Assembly: GCA_022826925.1 (NCBI GenBank)
Contig: JAJDTX010000130.1
Coordinates: 1 to 64,000, forward strand
From: Bryobacterales bacterium
GTDB lineage: Bacteria > Acidobacteriota > Terriglobia > Bryobacterales > UBA6623
Direction: 5' to 3'
Length of the DNA stretch: 64,000 nucleotides
Position numbers and translations under genes: made by a program. Below are positions 26,611 through 35,778 of this stretch, piece after piece; the first letter of the stretch is position 1; the number at the start of each line of letters is the position of its first letter. Under the pieces are notes generated by a model. The model made no database searches, had not been told where the DNA came from, and saw only the letters and a program-made list of their open reading frames with translations.

Positions 26611-28158
26611 CTACAGCGCCCTGCTATGCCCTTGCTCCTTGTAGCGCTCCAGCATGGCCTTGAGCTGCTCCACCACTTCCGGGTGCTCGCCAAAGAGGTT
26701 GTTGTCCTCGTGGCGGTCGGCTTCGATGTCGTACAGCTGCGCGGGCGGGTCGCCCGGTTGGGGACCGTCCCATTGCTGCGAACCCGGGCCTTGCCCGTCA
26801 ATGTACTTCCACTTGCCCTGGCGGATGGCGAACGTGCCGTCAACCGAATGATGCACCGTGGCCTCGCGCAGGGGAGCGCTGTCGGTTCCGAGCAATGCGG
26901 GCAGGATGCTGACACTGTCCTGCGCGGCATCGGCGGGCAGCTCGTGCCCCGCGATTTCGGCGGCGGTCGCCATCAGGTCGGTGAGGCAGATCGTTTGATC
27001 GCTGGTTGACCCGGCCGCGACCCTAGCCGGCCACGAGGCGATGAAGGGCATGCGGTGCCCGCCCTCCCAGGCGTCCCGCTTCTTGCCGCGCTGGCTGGCG
27101 TGATTGGCGTAATGGCCGAACTCCTCGATGTGGCTCGGATCCCATTCTGCGCCGTTGTCGCTGGTGACGATGAAGAGAGTGTGCTCGAACTGGCCGGTCG
27201 CCTTGAGGGCATCTACGACCATCCCGATATGGGCGTCAACCTGGGTCACGAAGTCGCCGTACAGGCCAGCGCCGCTGCGCCCGATGAACTCCTCGGTAGG
27301 AACCCACGGCCAGTGCGGGGCTGGCAGCGGGAAGTAGAGGAAGAACGGCTGGTCGGGACTGTCGGCCCGGCGCTCGATGTAGTCCACGACGTGCCGGGTC
27401 AGGTTGGGCAGCACGTCGAAGAAGTCAAAACCCTCCGCGGCCTCTCCGGGCCGCCAAAAGACCGGGCCGTCGAACCGGCCCGGCTCATGCACGGTGGCGG
27501 GCTTCTCGCAGGCATTGTTTTCCACGTAGACATACGGCGCCATGTCGAGCGAAGCCGGAATGATGTAGGAGTAGTCGAAACCGAGCGTGGCGGGGCCGTT
27601 GGTGACCGGCGCAATGAAATCGATCTCCAAGCCCTCCGGCTTGGAGAAGTCTGAAGCCGCTTGGAACGCGGCGGACGTGTCGCCCTCGTCCCAGCTCGCG
27701 GGCTCCGACAGCGTCGTCCAGTCCAGCCCGAGGTGCCACTTGCCGACAACCGCCGTGTGATAGCCCTGCTCGCGCAACATGCTGCCGACCGTCATGCGCT
27801 CCGGCTCGATGAGCGCGCGCGAGTATCCCGAAAGGACTCCCCGCTTAAGCGGCGTGCGCCATGCATAGCGACCTGTCACCACTCCGTAGCGCGTCGGCGT
27901 GCAGACGGCTGAACCCGAATGCGCGTCCGTAAACCTCATGCCTCCGGCCGCCAAGGCGTCCATGGCTGGGGTCGGGATCTTCGAATCTTCGTTGAAGCTG
28001 CCGGGATCTCCATACCCCATGTCGTCCGCCATCAGGAAAATGATGTTCGGCATGCGCTCTTCCAGAGGCGGCTGGGGCGAGCAGGCGGCGAGCACTGCCA
28101 GAGAGACGAGGGCGAGCACCGAAAGCAAGGAACTGAACCGTAAGTTGCGGGAAATCAT
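26611..28158 (-). CDS. Arylsulfatase lipoprotein
   Basis: This 515-residue sulfatase starts at the ATG at 28158, because the lipoprotein signal (LALVSLAVLAAC) begins just after it. The formylglycine signature is canonical (AVCTPTRYGVVTGRYAWR), as are the metal and active-site blocks MADDMGYGDPG, VGKWHLGLDW, PAPHWPW and SDNGAEWDPS. Proteins of this type remove sulfate esters from polysaccharides or aryl substrates and need a maturation enzyme, which is not encoded in the window. It is convergent with the Arg91 sulfatase 30 bp away. Confidence 0.93.
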   Translation of the reverse strand: MISRNLRFSSLLSVLALVSLAVLAACSPQPPLEERMPNIIFLMADDMGYGDPGSFNEDSKIPTPAMDALAAGGMRFTDAHSGSAVCTPTRYGVVTGRYAWRTPLKRGVLSGYSRALIEPERMTVGSMLREQGYHTAVVGKWHLGLDWTTLSEPASWDEGDTSAAFQAASDFSKPEGLEIDFIAPVTNGPATLGFDYSYIIPASLDMAPYVYVENNACEKPATVHEPGRFDGPVFWRPGEAAEGFDFFDVLPNLTRHVVDYIERRADSPDQPFFLYFPLPAPHWPWVPTEEFIGRSGAGLYGDFVTQVDAHIGMVVDALKATGQFEHTLFIVTSDNGAEWDPSHIEEFGHYANHASQRGKKRDAWEGGHRMPFIASWPARVAAGSTSDQTICLTDLMATAAEIAGHELPADAAQDSVSILPALLGTDSAPLREATVHHSVDGTFAIRQGKWKYIDGQGPGSQQWDGPQPGDPPAQLYDIEADRHEDNNLFGEHPEVVEQLKAMLERYKEQGHSRAL

Positions 28159-28877
28159 GGCACTTCGCCAATTGTACGGCACCCGGCCAGACGTAGAGAC
28201 AAGAACTGCCCGCCCCTCAGTGCCTCCGGGTGTCGCAGGTCGAGGAGCGCCTTCGGTGGTTCCGAGATGCTCCACAGAGAAGCCAGTGTCGGCCGTTTCT
28301 GACCTGCCGCAACCCGGGCGGCAAGCCGATGCTCCTGATAGACCACTAACCTCCGAGCGAATCTGCGCTGCGAGCCTAGAAGCCTTGGAAGCAGAGGTCT
28401 TCTGCGAAAGCTATGTAGAGCGGGAGTCCCAGAAGGACGGAATCGTTCAAGATGAAGTGCGATGGGCCATCGATGGATTTGGGATTGATGGAGGCCGTGC
28501 TTTACCAGTCTTGCGTATCCCTCTTCGCGAGAGTCACTGCCGAAGTGGCAGTCAGCCATGATGTGGTGCGGTGAAAAAGCTGCTTCTGATGCTCTTGAGC
28601 CCCGAAGTTGTACCCTGTTCAAGGGTGATCTTGCTGCCGCTCGGGGAAGTACCTGCGGTCGGGTTCCAAGACTTGCTGTCTGTCGCGTTAGGCATCCAGT
28701 CAAACGCCTCCATTGGCAAGCCGGCCACGTAGCTACGCGCGGTATCAGGTGCTCACCACCCCGCCAGCCGTCGCGGCACGCCTACCTACAATCGCAAGCG
28801 CCCTGTCGGGAGTTGGATTGCCGAGCGCTGCGATTGCGGGCAATCATTGTTGGGATTGAGAGTGCATGGAGTCCGTC
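28159..28877. other. 719-bp gap, no confident gene
   Basis: No frame here shows a recognisable family or a plausible start with a ribosome binding site. Several moderately long open frames on both strands are GC-driven. A short plus-strand frame near 28455-28573 has fairly normal amino-acid usage but is only ~50 codons. Decay of an older gene is possible. The promoter of the fitAB-like pair should lie in the last 100 bp. Confidence 0.5.
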
Positions 28878-29120
28878 ATGGCCAGCATCACAATCCGTAA
28901 CCTATCAGCGGAATCGAAGGAGAGGCTCCGCCGACGCGCCGACCAACGCGGGTGCAGCCTCGAGACTCTAGCCCGATCCATCCTAGACAAAGCTGCCGCC
29001 GAGACAGTTCAATCGATCCGGTTTCCGCACGATCTCATGGAAGTGATCGAGCGCGGCGAAGAGATCGAGGCGCTATTGCGGGCCCACGACCGGCCTCAAG
29101 AGCGGGTCGACCTCGCATGA
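28878..29120 (+). CDS. FitA-like ribbon-helix-helix antitoxin
   Basis: This 80-residue protein begins MASITIRNLSAESKERLRRR, the hallmark of FitA/VapB-type antitoxins with a ribbon-helix-helix DNA-binding N-terminus (start at 28878, GGAG at 28867-28870; the ATG at 28866 adds four residues). The C-terminal part should wrap the toxin and block its active site. It overlaps the PIN-domain toxin gene by 4 bp (ATGA). The pair probably represses its own promoter and may stabilise this accessory region. Confidence 0.88.
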   Translation: MASITIRNLSAESKERLRRRADQRGCSLETLARSILDKAAAETVQSIRFPHDLMEVIERGEEIEALLRAHDRPQERVDLA

Positions 29121-29560
29121 TCCTCCTTGACACGAACGTCCTGTCCGAGCTGACCAGATCGAGCCCGTCGGCACCTGTCATCGCATGGCTCGAAGCCAAC
29201 CGCCCGCTGCTTGCGGTGCCAACGATAGCCTTGGCGGAACTACGCTACGGGATTTCGCGGCTGCCCACTGGCCGTCGGCGATCAAGCCTGCTGCGATTCT
29301 GGGAAATGACGTGCAAGCAGTTTCGTGGCCGTATTTTCTCGTTCGATGAACGCGCAGCTGCAGTCTACGGGGACAGTGCGGCCGAGGCCGAGCATAGAGG
29401 CAGGCGCCTCAACGTCGCGGATGGAAAGATAGCGGCAATCGCCCTTGTTCATGGAATGCAAGTCGCAACCCGCGACGTCAGCAACTTTGAATCCTCGGGT
29501 GTCTCTCTGGTGAACCCCCGGGGATTGAGCGCGTGTTTCCGGATCACGCGTGGCAATTGA
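29117..29560 (+). CDS. PIN-domain ribonuclease toxin, FitB/VapC-like
   Basis: This 147-residue PIN-domain protein carries the expected acidic residues: Asp5 in LLDTNVLSE, Glu in ALAELRYG, Asp in VADGKIAA and Asp in ATRDVSNF. Such toxins are Mg-dependent ribonucleases, often cutting tRNA or rRNA, held inactive by the antitoxin encoded in overlap upstream. The length and the motif SELTRSSP are typical of the FitB subgroup. All key residues are present, so it should be active unless neutralised. Confidence 0.9.
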   Translation: MILLDTNVLSELTRSSPSAPVIAWLEANRPLLAVPTIALAELRYGISRLPTGRRRSSLLRFWEMTCKQFRGRIFSFDERAAAVYGDSAAEAEHRGRRLNVADGKIAAIALVHGMQVATRDVSNFESSGVSLVNPRGLSACFRITRGN

Positions 29561-29567
29561 AGTAGGC

Positions 29568-29913
29568 TCCGGAGGTCGATGACCTGCTCCGGGGCCTTGA
29601 TGGCCCGGCGTTCGAAGGCACCCTGTGCTACGACCCGCTGACTGGGTACTTCAATGCTGCCACCCTAGCATCGGTCGCCCGGGGGATCAAGGGACGCGTC
29701 CGCGATGACGGGCGCATGCACCTCGAAGTCGGATGCACGCTCGGGGCTTCGGCAATCGGAGCTATAGCCGACGACGAGGGCGTGCGCGATCAGGTCGAGC
29801 GGAATCCACTGGACGTGCCCCTAGCACCGCCCGACAATTCCTCCGTTGACGCGCTGGGACGGCTCGATTTCGCCTCCGCCGATCGCTCCGTTACGCTAAG
29901 GGCGTGCCGCTGA
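29568..29913 (+). pseudogene. Orphan reading-frame fragment after fitB
   Basis: A single plus-strand frame runs from the TAG at 29565-29567 to the TGA at 29911-29913 (about 114 codons) with natural-looking composition: DDLLRGLDGPAFEGTLCYDP, TGYFNAATLASVARGI, then DGRMHLEVGCTLGASA. There is no start codon with a ribosome binding site near its head; the first ATG is at 29716. It may be the remains of a gene whose 5' part was lost when the toxin-antitoxin pair arrived. I do not recognise the family. Confidence 0.35.
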
Positions 29914-30872
29914 GCGCCTGCGGGGCAGTCGCGCCAATGATGTCGCTGCCAAAATTCATGAACCGCATCTCCAGCCAAGGCTGGCGCGTTCGGACGTTGA
30001 CCTCATCTAGCCAACTGACTCCTTCAGGTTCCAACAAAGCAATCCAGGCCAAGGCTTGGGCGCTCTGCCGAGCACTCTGGATCGTAGCCGGACTGAGCGC
30101 TGCGCAAGCGCCAACACTCCAAGCAGTCGAGTTCGGTGTAGTTCGGATGCACGACGATGCGGCCGCGGCGTTCTCGGAGTACATAGCTGCCGCTGACACG
30201 CAATTCGAGCGTAGCCTCGCCGGGGACGCGCCGTTCCTGTGGGGCAAGCAAGACCAAGCCAGAGCCAAAGCACTAGCTCGCGGGAAGATCGTCGTTGATC
30301 CCACTCCGATTCCCAACATGCGGGAAACGCCGGGCGGACTGATCCACGATTGGACCGCCGCCTTGCTGGTACCGCACGCGGATGCGGAGCGACTTGTTGC
30401 GGTCGTAGCTGCCTACGACACCCACGCGGACACGTACGGACCGGGAGTGATAGATTCCCGCATTCTCGGGCGAGATGGCACGCAAATGCGAGTGGCGATG
30501 CGCTTGTTGAAGAAGAATGTTCTCACGGCAGTGCTTGAGACCGAGCACACAGTGGAGTTTGACCGGCTGGACAGTCAGAGATGGTGGGGGCGTTCCCAAA
30601 GCACCAGCATCCGGGAGGTGGTAAGAGTCGGCAAGCCTGACGAGTCGCTCAGGCCGGCGGGTCATGACAGGGGCTTCCTGTGGCGGATGGTAGTGTACTG
30701 GAGATTCGCCGACACAGCGGAAGGAGCCATCGTTGAACACCGCTCGATCAGCTTGACCCGCAGTCCGCCCAAGGGGCTTCGGTGGGTGCTGCGACCGGTG
30801 CTTGACGGATTGCCCCGGCAATCGCTAGCCAACATCCTCAGCATTACCAGCGACGCTGCACTGGCACCATGA
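29904..30872 (+). CDS. START/SRPBCC-like exported protein
   Basis: This protein of up to 322 residues matches, from memory, a conserved family of Acidobacteriota hypothetical proteins with a START/polyketide-cyclase-like helix-grip fold. Marker blocks are GGLIHDWTAALLVPHADAER, YDTHADTYGPGVIDSRILGR, LLKKNVLTAVLETEH and HDRGFLWRMVVYWRF. A hydrophobic stretch at about residues 53-68 (LCRALWIVAGLSAAQA) looks like a signal peptide, so the true start may lie well downstream of 29904; 29937 or later codons are options. A lipid- or hydrophobic-ligand-binding role is suggested by the fold only. Confidence 0.7.
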   Translation: MPLSACGAVAPMMSLPKFMNRISSQGWRVRTLTSSSQLTPSGSNKAIQAKAWALCRALWIVAGLSAAQAPTLQAVEFGVVRMHDDAAAAFSEYIAAADTQFERSLAGDAPFLWGKQDQARAKALARGKIVVDPTPIPNMRETPGGLIHDWTAALLVPHADAERLVAVVAAYDTHADTYGPGVIDSRILGRDGTQMRVAMRLLKKNVLTAVLETEHTVEFDRLDSQRWWGRSQSTSIREVVRVGKPDESLRPAGHDRGFLWRMVVYWRFADTAEGAIVEHRSISLTRSPPKGLRWVLRPVLDGLPRQSLANILSITSDAALAP

Positions 30873-31025
30873 TCCACCCATTTCGCGGACCGTTCGCCCA
30901 AGGCAGCCGAGGCCCAGCCACGGGCGTGCGTGCCTAGAGGTCTGGACAATCTCGGCGTCACCGCGGTTGCCGCGCGCTGCCGGGGCCAGCGTGAACGATG
31001 AAGATCGGCTAGACTCTCCATCGTC

Positions 31026-32510
31026 ATGTTGCAGCTCGCGCGTCGATCCCTGCTGTTGTTACCGCTCCTGACGCTGCCCTTGGCGCTTGCGGCACAACAG
31101 CAGCCCAACTTCATCGTCATCTTTGCCGATGACCTAGGGTACGGAGACCTGTCCTCCTACGGCGCGACAGCGCACAAGACCCCACATCTGGACCGCATGG
31201 CGCAAGAGGGGATCCGCCTCACCGACTTCTATGTCTCGATGCCGTTCTGCGGCCCCTCCAGAGCGACCCTGCTCACTGGGCGCTACCCGTTCCGGACAGG
31301 ACTGGTGGTCAACCCATCGCCGGACGTGGGCCGCAATGACATAGGGCTCCCGCCCTCGGAGATCACGATTGCCGAGGCTCTCAAGCCGTTGGGCTACGCG
31401 ACCGCGGCAATCGGGAAATGGCACCTCGGGCATGTCGAGAGGTACCTGCCCCGCAAACAAGGGTTCGACGAGTACTACGGCATTCTGTACTCGAACGACA
31501 TGCGCCCGGTCCAACTCGTCCAAAACGAGTCCGTCGTTCAATACCCGGTAGTGCAATCCGAGCTGACCAAGGACTACACGCAACGAGCGGTCGATTTCAT
31601 CGAGCGTCACCGAAACGAACCGTTCTTCTTGTATCTCCCGCACGCGATGCCGCACAAGCCGCTCGCGGCCTCGGAGGACTTCTACACTCCAGAAACGCCC
31701 GATGACCTCTACAGCGATGCCATGCGCGAACTTGACTGGTCTGTCGGACGAATCTTGGACAAGCTGCGCGCGAGTTCGCTGGACGACAAGACCCTGGTGT
31801 TCTTCACGTCAGACAACGGCGCGACGTACGGAGGCTACAACGGCGGCCTGCGCGCCTCCAAGGCATCCAACTTCGACGGCGGCTTGCGAGTGCCGGCCAT
31901 CGCGCGATGGCCGGGCAGGATCCCGCCGGGCCAAGTATCAGGCGCAGTGCTCGCCTCGATCGACATCTTCCCGACGATCGTCGCTGCCGCCGGGGGCGAG
32001 CTTCCCAGCGACCGGACAATCGATGGCCGCGACATCCTGCCGGTCTTGGCAGGACGCGCCAGCGAATCGCCGCACGAGGCGATCTTCGCGCTGGGAGCGG
32101 AGGAGCTGAAGATGATCCGCTCCGGGCGCTGGAAGCTACACGTCCGGGCGCCGGAGCCGGGCTTCCCCTGTCTCGACGACCCGAACGCCTACGTGGATCC
32201 GCGGCGTCCGGACGGCATCACGATCATTGCCCAGTTCGAGCAAGCCAATCGAACGCAGTGCCCGGGCGTAGTCACCGGACCGGCCCCGAAACCGCTCATG
32301 CTCTTCGACATGGAGACGGATCCAGCCGAGCAGCGCGATGTCGCTGCCGAGCATCCCGAAATCGTCGCCCGGCTGCGGGCGATCTTTGACCGCTTCGATG
32401 CAGAAGTGCCGGACGAGTTCCAAAGCGGCGATCGATCACCGAAGATCCTCTGGATCGAGGGCGGCGAATTGCGCTACGAACGGCAGATCAAACCCCTGCC
32501 GCACGACTGA
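31026..32510 (+). CDS. Exported arylsulfatase
   Basis: This 494-residue sulfatase has a classical signal peptide (SLLLLPLLTLPLALAAQ). The formylglycine signature is intact (PFCGPSRATLLTGRYPFRTG), together with FADDLGYGDLSSYG, IGKWHLGH, HAMPHKPL and SDNGATYGG. The C-terminal subdomain is of normal length. It should hydrolyse sulfate esters in the periplasm or outside, once its Cys is oxidised to formylglycine by a maturase encoded elsewhere. It is the third sulfatase within 7.5 kb and stands alone on the plus strand. Confidence 0.93.
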   Translation: MLQLARRSLLLLPLLTLPLALAAQQQPNFIVIFADDLGYGDLSSYGATAHKTPHLDRMAQEGIRLTDFYVSMPFCGPSRATLLTGRYPFRTGLVVNPSPDVGRNDIGLPPSEITIAEALKPLGYATAAIGKWHLGHVERYLPRKQGFDEYYGILYSNDMRPVQLVQNESVVQYPVVQSELTKDYTQRAVDFIERHRNEPFFLYLPHAMPHKPLAASEDFYTPETPDDLYSDAMRELDWSVGRILDKLRASSLDDKTLVFFTSDNGATYGGYNGGLRASKASNFDGGLRVPAIARWPGRIPPGQVSGAVLASIDIFPTIVAAAGGELPSDRTIDGRDILPVLAGRASESPHEAIFALGAEELKMIRSGRWKLHVRAPEPGFPCLDDPNAYVDPRRPDGITIIAQFEQANRTQCPGVVTGPAPKPLMLFDMETDPAEQRDVAAEHPEIVARLRAIFDRFDAEVPDEFQSGDRSPKILWIEGGELRYERQIKPLPHD

Positions 32511-32523
32511 ACCGCGACGCCGG

Positions 32524-33822
32524 CTAGCCTCGAGTAACCGAGGCGAGCACGTCGAAGAACTCCGGAAACGAAACAGCCGCGGCTGCGGCTCCCTCGAGGA
32601 TCGAGTCGCCGTCCGCAGCCAGCGCCCCCACCGCGAAGGCCATCGCGATGCGGTGGTCACCGCAGGAATCCAGCTGTGCGGCGCGCAGCTTATAGCCGCC
32701 CTGTATGTCCATGCCGCTCTCGTGCTCGGTGACCTCCACGCCCATCTGGCGCAAGTTCGCGGCCACGGTTGCGATTCGGTCCGTTTCCTTGACGCGCAGC
32801 TCGCCTGCATCCCGGATGCGCAATCCGTCCTCAGATGCGGCCCCGAGCACGGCAAGCATGGGAATCTCGTCGATGACCGCGGCGGTGGTTTCCCCTGAAA
32901 TCACTCCGCCGGCAAGCCTGCCAGTGCCGCGCACCCGGAGCGTTCCACTGGCCTCGCCGCCAGAGTCGGACTCGGGGTGGACTTCGATGTGCGCGCCCAT
33001 GCGGCGAAGTACGCGCAACACGGCCGAACGAGTCGGATTCAAGCCTACGCCATCGATGACCAGGTCCGAGCCCGGGAGCAGCAGGGCCGCAGCGAGAAAG
33101 AACACCGCCGAAGAGAGATCGCTCGGCACGCGCAGCACACACCCTGCCAGAGCGGGACAGCCTGCCACCGATCGCGACCGTCCGTCCACACGGACGTCGG
33201 CCCCGAACCGTCGGAGGGCGATCTCGGTGTGATCGCGTGTCTGCACCGGCTCTACAACTTCTGTCACGCCCCGGGCGTAAAGGCCAGCAAGCAAGACGCA
33301 GCTCTTAACCTGCGCGCTAGCGACAGGCAATTCATAGCGAATGGGCTGCAGGGCTCTGCCCCGGATGACCAGCGGGGGGAACTGACCGTCGCTGGCCTTG
33401 ATTGCAGCCCCCATCCGACTCAGCGGCGTCATGATCCGCAGCATGGGGCGCTTCGACAGAGACTCGTCACCCTGAATTACGGTTTCGAACGGCTGGCCGG
33501 CAAGGATTCCGGACAGCATTCGGATTGTCGAACCGGAGTTCCCTGCATCTAGAGGCGCCTTGGGCGCGCTCAAGCCTTGCAACCCGCAGCCCTCGATCTC
33601 GACTCGGGTGCCCTCGCGCTCCCAACGCACGCCTAGGGAGTTCAGGCAAGCAAGTGTCGACGCGCAATCTGCACCGGTTGAATAGTTGGCCAGGGCGCTG
33701 CGGCCCCGAGCCAGGGCCGCGAGCATCGCATAGCGGTGCGAAATCGACTTGTCGCCCGGCAGCGAGAGCGTGCCGGCGATGCCCGAAGCGGGGCGAATGG
33801 TCCGGGGCATTGGCATTTCCAT
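32524..33822 (-). CDS. aroA: 3-phosphoshikimate 1-carboxyvinyltransferase (EPSP synthase)
   Basis: This ~432-residue enzyme of the shikimate pathway joins phosphoenolpyruvate to shikimate-3-phosphate. The N-terminal LPGDKSISHR motif, LDAGNSGSTIRML, the RPMLRI region and the C-terminal DHRIAMAFAVGAL are all typical. The long upstream extension of the open frame is not part of the family, so the start is one of three nearby ATGs (33822, 33816 or 33810); 33822 is reported. The gene faces away from the amidase gene across a 204-bp intergenic region with an AT-rich palindrome. Confidence 0.95.
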   Translation of the reverse strand: MEMPMPRTIRPASGIAGTLSLPGDKSISHRYAMLAALARGRSALANYSTGADCASTLACLNSLGVRWEREGTRVEIEGCGLQGLSAPKAPLDAGNSGSTIRMLSGILAGQPFETVIQGDESLSKRPMLRIMTPLSRMGAAIKASDGQFPPLVIRGRALQPIRYELPVASAQVKSCVLLAGLYARGVTEVVEPVQTRDHTEIALRRFGADVRVDGRSRSVAGCPALAGCVLRVPSDLSSAVFFLAAALLLPGSDLVIDGVGLNPTRSAVLRVLRRMGAHIEVHPESDSGGEASGTLRVRGTGRLAGGVISGETTAAVIDEIPMLAVLGAASEDGLRIRDAGELRVKETDRIATVAANLRQMGVEVTEHESGMDIQGGYKLRAAQLDSCGDHRIAMAFAVGALAADGDSILEGAAAAAVSFPEFFDVLASVTRG

Positions 33823-33910
33823 TATCCAAGGGACACATCGCAGGGCCGTCCGGGCCGAGTCCGCTGCGATGGAGAATCCGCGCAACCCTGCTGAATTGCG
33901 CCCGCACCGC

Positions 33911-33931
33911 AACATTATCTGTGCTAATGTT
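33911..33931. promoter_or_regulatory. AT-rich palindrome between aroA and amidase
   Basis: AACATTA (33911-33917) and TAATGTT (33925-33931) form a perfect inverted repeat around a 7-base spacer in a short AT-rich patch between two divergent genes. The symmetry and location suit an operator or a divergent promoter core. The factor is unknown. Confidence 0.4.
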
Positions 33932-34026
33932 CTAATTGTAAGGAGTGTGCCCCACGCCAGATCGCGATCGGCCGCTTGGCCCCAAGCGCCGAACGACCCG
34001 GCGGGTCGGGCCTGGGTGGATTGCCA

Positions 34027-35778
34027 ATGATTCGACAGAATCGTTTCCGGACGGCGCTGGCACTGGGATTGGCTGCCCTGCTCAGCACCGTTGCGGCTGA
34101 GTCCGCTTCCAAGCGAGAGACCGCCGCCAAGCACTACCGCAAGGCTGCTCAGCTCTACGAAGATCTGCAGAGCGTCCCCGGGCCCGAACTGGGCCTCCGC
34201 CAATACCAGCTGGTGGCCAACTCGCTGCGCAAGGTCCACCTCACCGATCCTTCCAGCGGGTACTGCGACGACTCCCTGCTGCACCTAGCCGAGGTCTATC
34301 GCAAGATGGCCGAGCGTTTCGGGGACGAGCAATACCGCGACCGTGCGATCGAGACGTATGCATTCCTGGCCAGGGAATACCCGCACAGCAAGCACAACCA
34401 GACGGCCCACGAGATGGCCGCCAAGCTAGGGTCGGGGCCAGGCGCTCCTTCGACCCTTGCCAGCCAGCCGCCTGACGGCGCTGGCCAACCCCCGCAAGCG
34501 ACCGCCGGGACTGCGGCGCTGTCCGATGAAGAACACGCTGCGGGCAAGGTGATCAACCCTTCCGGGCCTCCCGCCGCGAGAGGCGTCGCTGCGATTTCAG
34601 GGATTCGCCATCACAGCTACGCGGACGGCACTCGGGTGGTCTTGGAAACGGACCACAAGGCCGCGCTCAAATACGACTGGCTCAAGCGGCCGGACCGGCT
34701 CTACATCGATTTGTTCAGCAGTCGGCTGTCGGATGCGCTGATCAAGGGCCGACAGCTCGAGATAAACGACAGGCTCCTTTCCAACGCGCGGCTCGCCCAG
34801 AATCGCAACAACAAATCGCGCATCGTTCTGGACTTGCGCACCGCAGTATCGTTCGATGCCTTCTGGCTCGAGGGGCCCGTTCGGCTTGTGATCGATGTTC
34901 GCGCTGCGGGCACTCCGCGAGCTGAGAGGACAGTGCTCGCCCTCAATCCGGCGCGAGTGCAGCCCCCCGAAGCGCCGCGCGCGCAGTCCGCCGAAGCGCC
35001 GCGCGCGGCCGACGTAACCGCGGCCGGCAGGTTCAGCCTGACACGGGCGCTCGGGCTGAAGCTGGAAAGAGTCTTGATCGACGCGGGCCATGGTGGCCAT
35101 GACACTGGATCGATCGGGCGCGGCGGCCTTCTGGAGAAGGACGTCGTGCTCGACATCGCACTGCGCTTGGGCAGGCTGGTTGAAGAGCGCCTCGCTGCCG
35201 AGGTGATCCAGACACGGACGGAGGACACGTTCGTGCCTCTGGAAGAGCGGACCAAGATCGCCAACGAGCGCAAAGCCGATCTCATGATCTCGATCCACTG
35301 CAACTCAGCGCCCAGCAGCAGAGTGCGCGGCATCGAGACTTACTACCTCAACTTCACGTCCGATTCGTGGGAACTCGGCGTGGCAGCCTTGGAAAACGCG
35401 GCCGCCAGACGGTCCATCCACGAGTTGGAAGACTTGGTCTCGAAGATCGCCCTCGAAGAGAAGATCGAGGAGTCCCGCGACTTGGCCACGAGGGTGCAAG
35501 CCCGTCTGCACGCCGGAGTGTCGAAGCACTCTGCCAGCATCCGTAACCGAGGCGTCCGCAAGGCGCCGTTCGTCGTTCTGATCGGAGCCGAGATGCCCGC
35601 AGTCCTAGCGGAGATCGCATTCATGAGCAACCGAGCCGACGAGGCGCTGCTCGGCAAGTCTTCGTTTCGCCAAGAGGTCGCCGAGTATCTTTACAGCGCA
35701 ATCGCCGACTATGCCAGCAGCTTGGGAACGCTGACGGTCACGCGCTCGCTCTCGGCCGGTTCTTCCCAGCGAGATTGA
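34027..35778 (+). CDS. N-acetylmuramoyl-L-alanine amidase, AmiC-like
   Basis: This 583-residue periplasmic amidase cleaves the bond between MurNAc and the stem peptide during cell separation. A signal peptide (ending VAAESA) is followed by a TPR-like helical repeat region (~30-135), a linker, an AMIN domain (~195-300, IRHHSYADGTRVVLETDH) and an Amidase_3 catalytic domain (~350-575). Zinc and catalytic residues are visible in DAGHGGHDTG, GLLEKDV, SIHCNS and LAEIAFMSN. A small in-frame repeat (EAPRAQSAEAPRA) sits in the linker before the catalytic domain. The N-terminal TPR-like extension is unusual outside Acidobacteriota and Myxococcota-like groups. Confidence 0.92.
   Translation: MIRQNRFRTALALGLAALLSTVAAESASKRETAAKHYRKAAQLYEDLQSVPGPELGLRQYQLVANSLRKVHLTDPSSGYCDDSLLHLAEVYRKMAERFGDEQYRDRAIETYAFLAREYPHSKHNQTAHEMAAKLGSGPGAPSTLASQPPDGAGQPPQATAGTAALSDEEHAAGKVINPSGPPAARGVAAISGIRHHSYADGTRVVLETDHKAALKYDWLKRPDRLYIDLFSSRLSDALIKGRQLEINDRLLSNARLAQNRNNKSRIVLDLRTAVSFDAFWLEGPVRLVIDVRAAGTPRAERTVLALNPARVQPPEAPRAQSAEAPRAADVTAAGRFSLTRALGLKLERVLIDAGHGGHDTGSIGRGGLLEKDVVLDIALRLGRLVEERLAAEVIQTRTEDTFVPLEERTKIANERKADLMISIHCNSAPSSRVRGIETYYLNFTSDSWELGVAALENAAARRSIHELEDLVSKIALEEKIEESRDLATRVQARLHAGVSKHSASIRNRGVRKAPFVVLIGAEMPAVLAEIAFMSNRADEALLGKSSFRQEVAEYLYSAIADYASSLGTLTVTRSLSAGSSQRD

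Noticed and set aside
26611-28158. Second sulfatase suspected of active-site loss
   Set aside because: It reads VCTPTRYGVVTG, a canonical formylglycine site. The third sulfatase (31026-32510) with FCGPSRATLLTG is also intact.
27899-28703. Long open frames on both strands before fitA
   Set aside because: They run across the start of the sulfatase gene or show Arg/Pro/Ser bias without a ribosome site; no family recognised.
34960-35010. In-frame EAPRA repeat in the amidase as a mobile insertion
   Set aside because: It is a short two-unit repeat in a flexible linker between AMIN and catalytic domains and does not disturb either.
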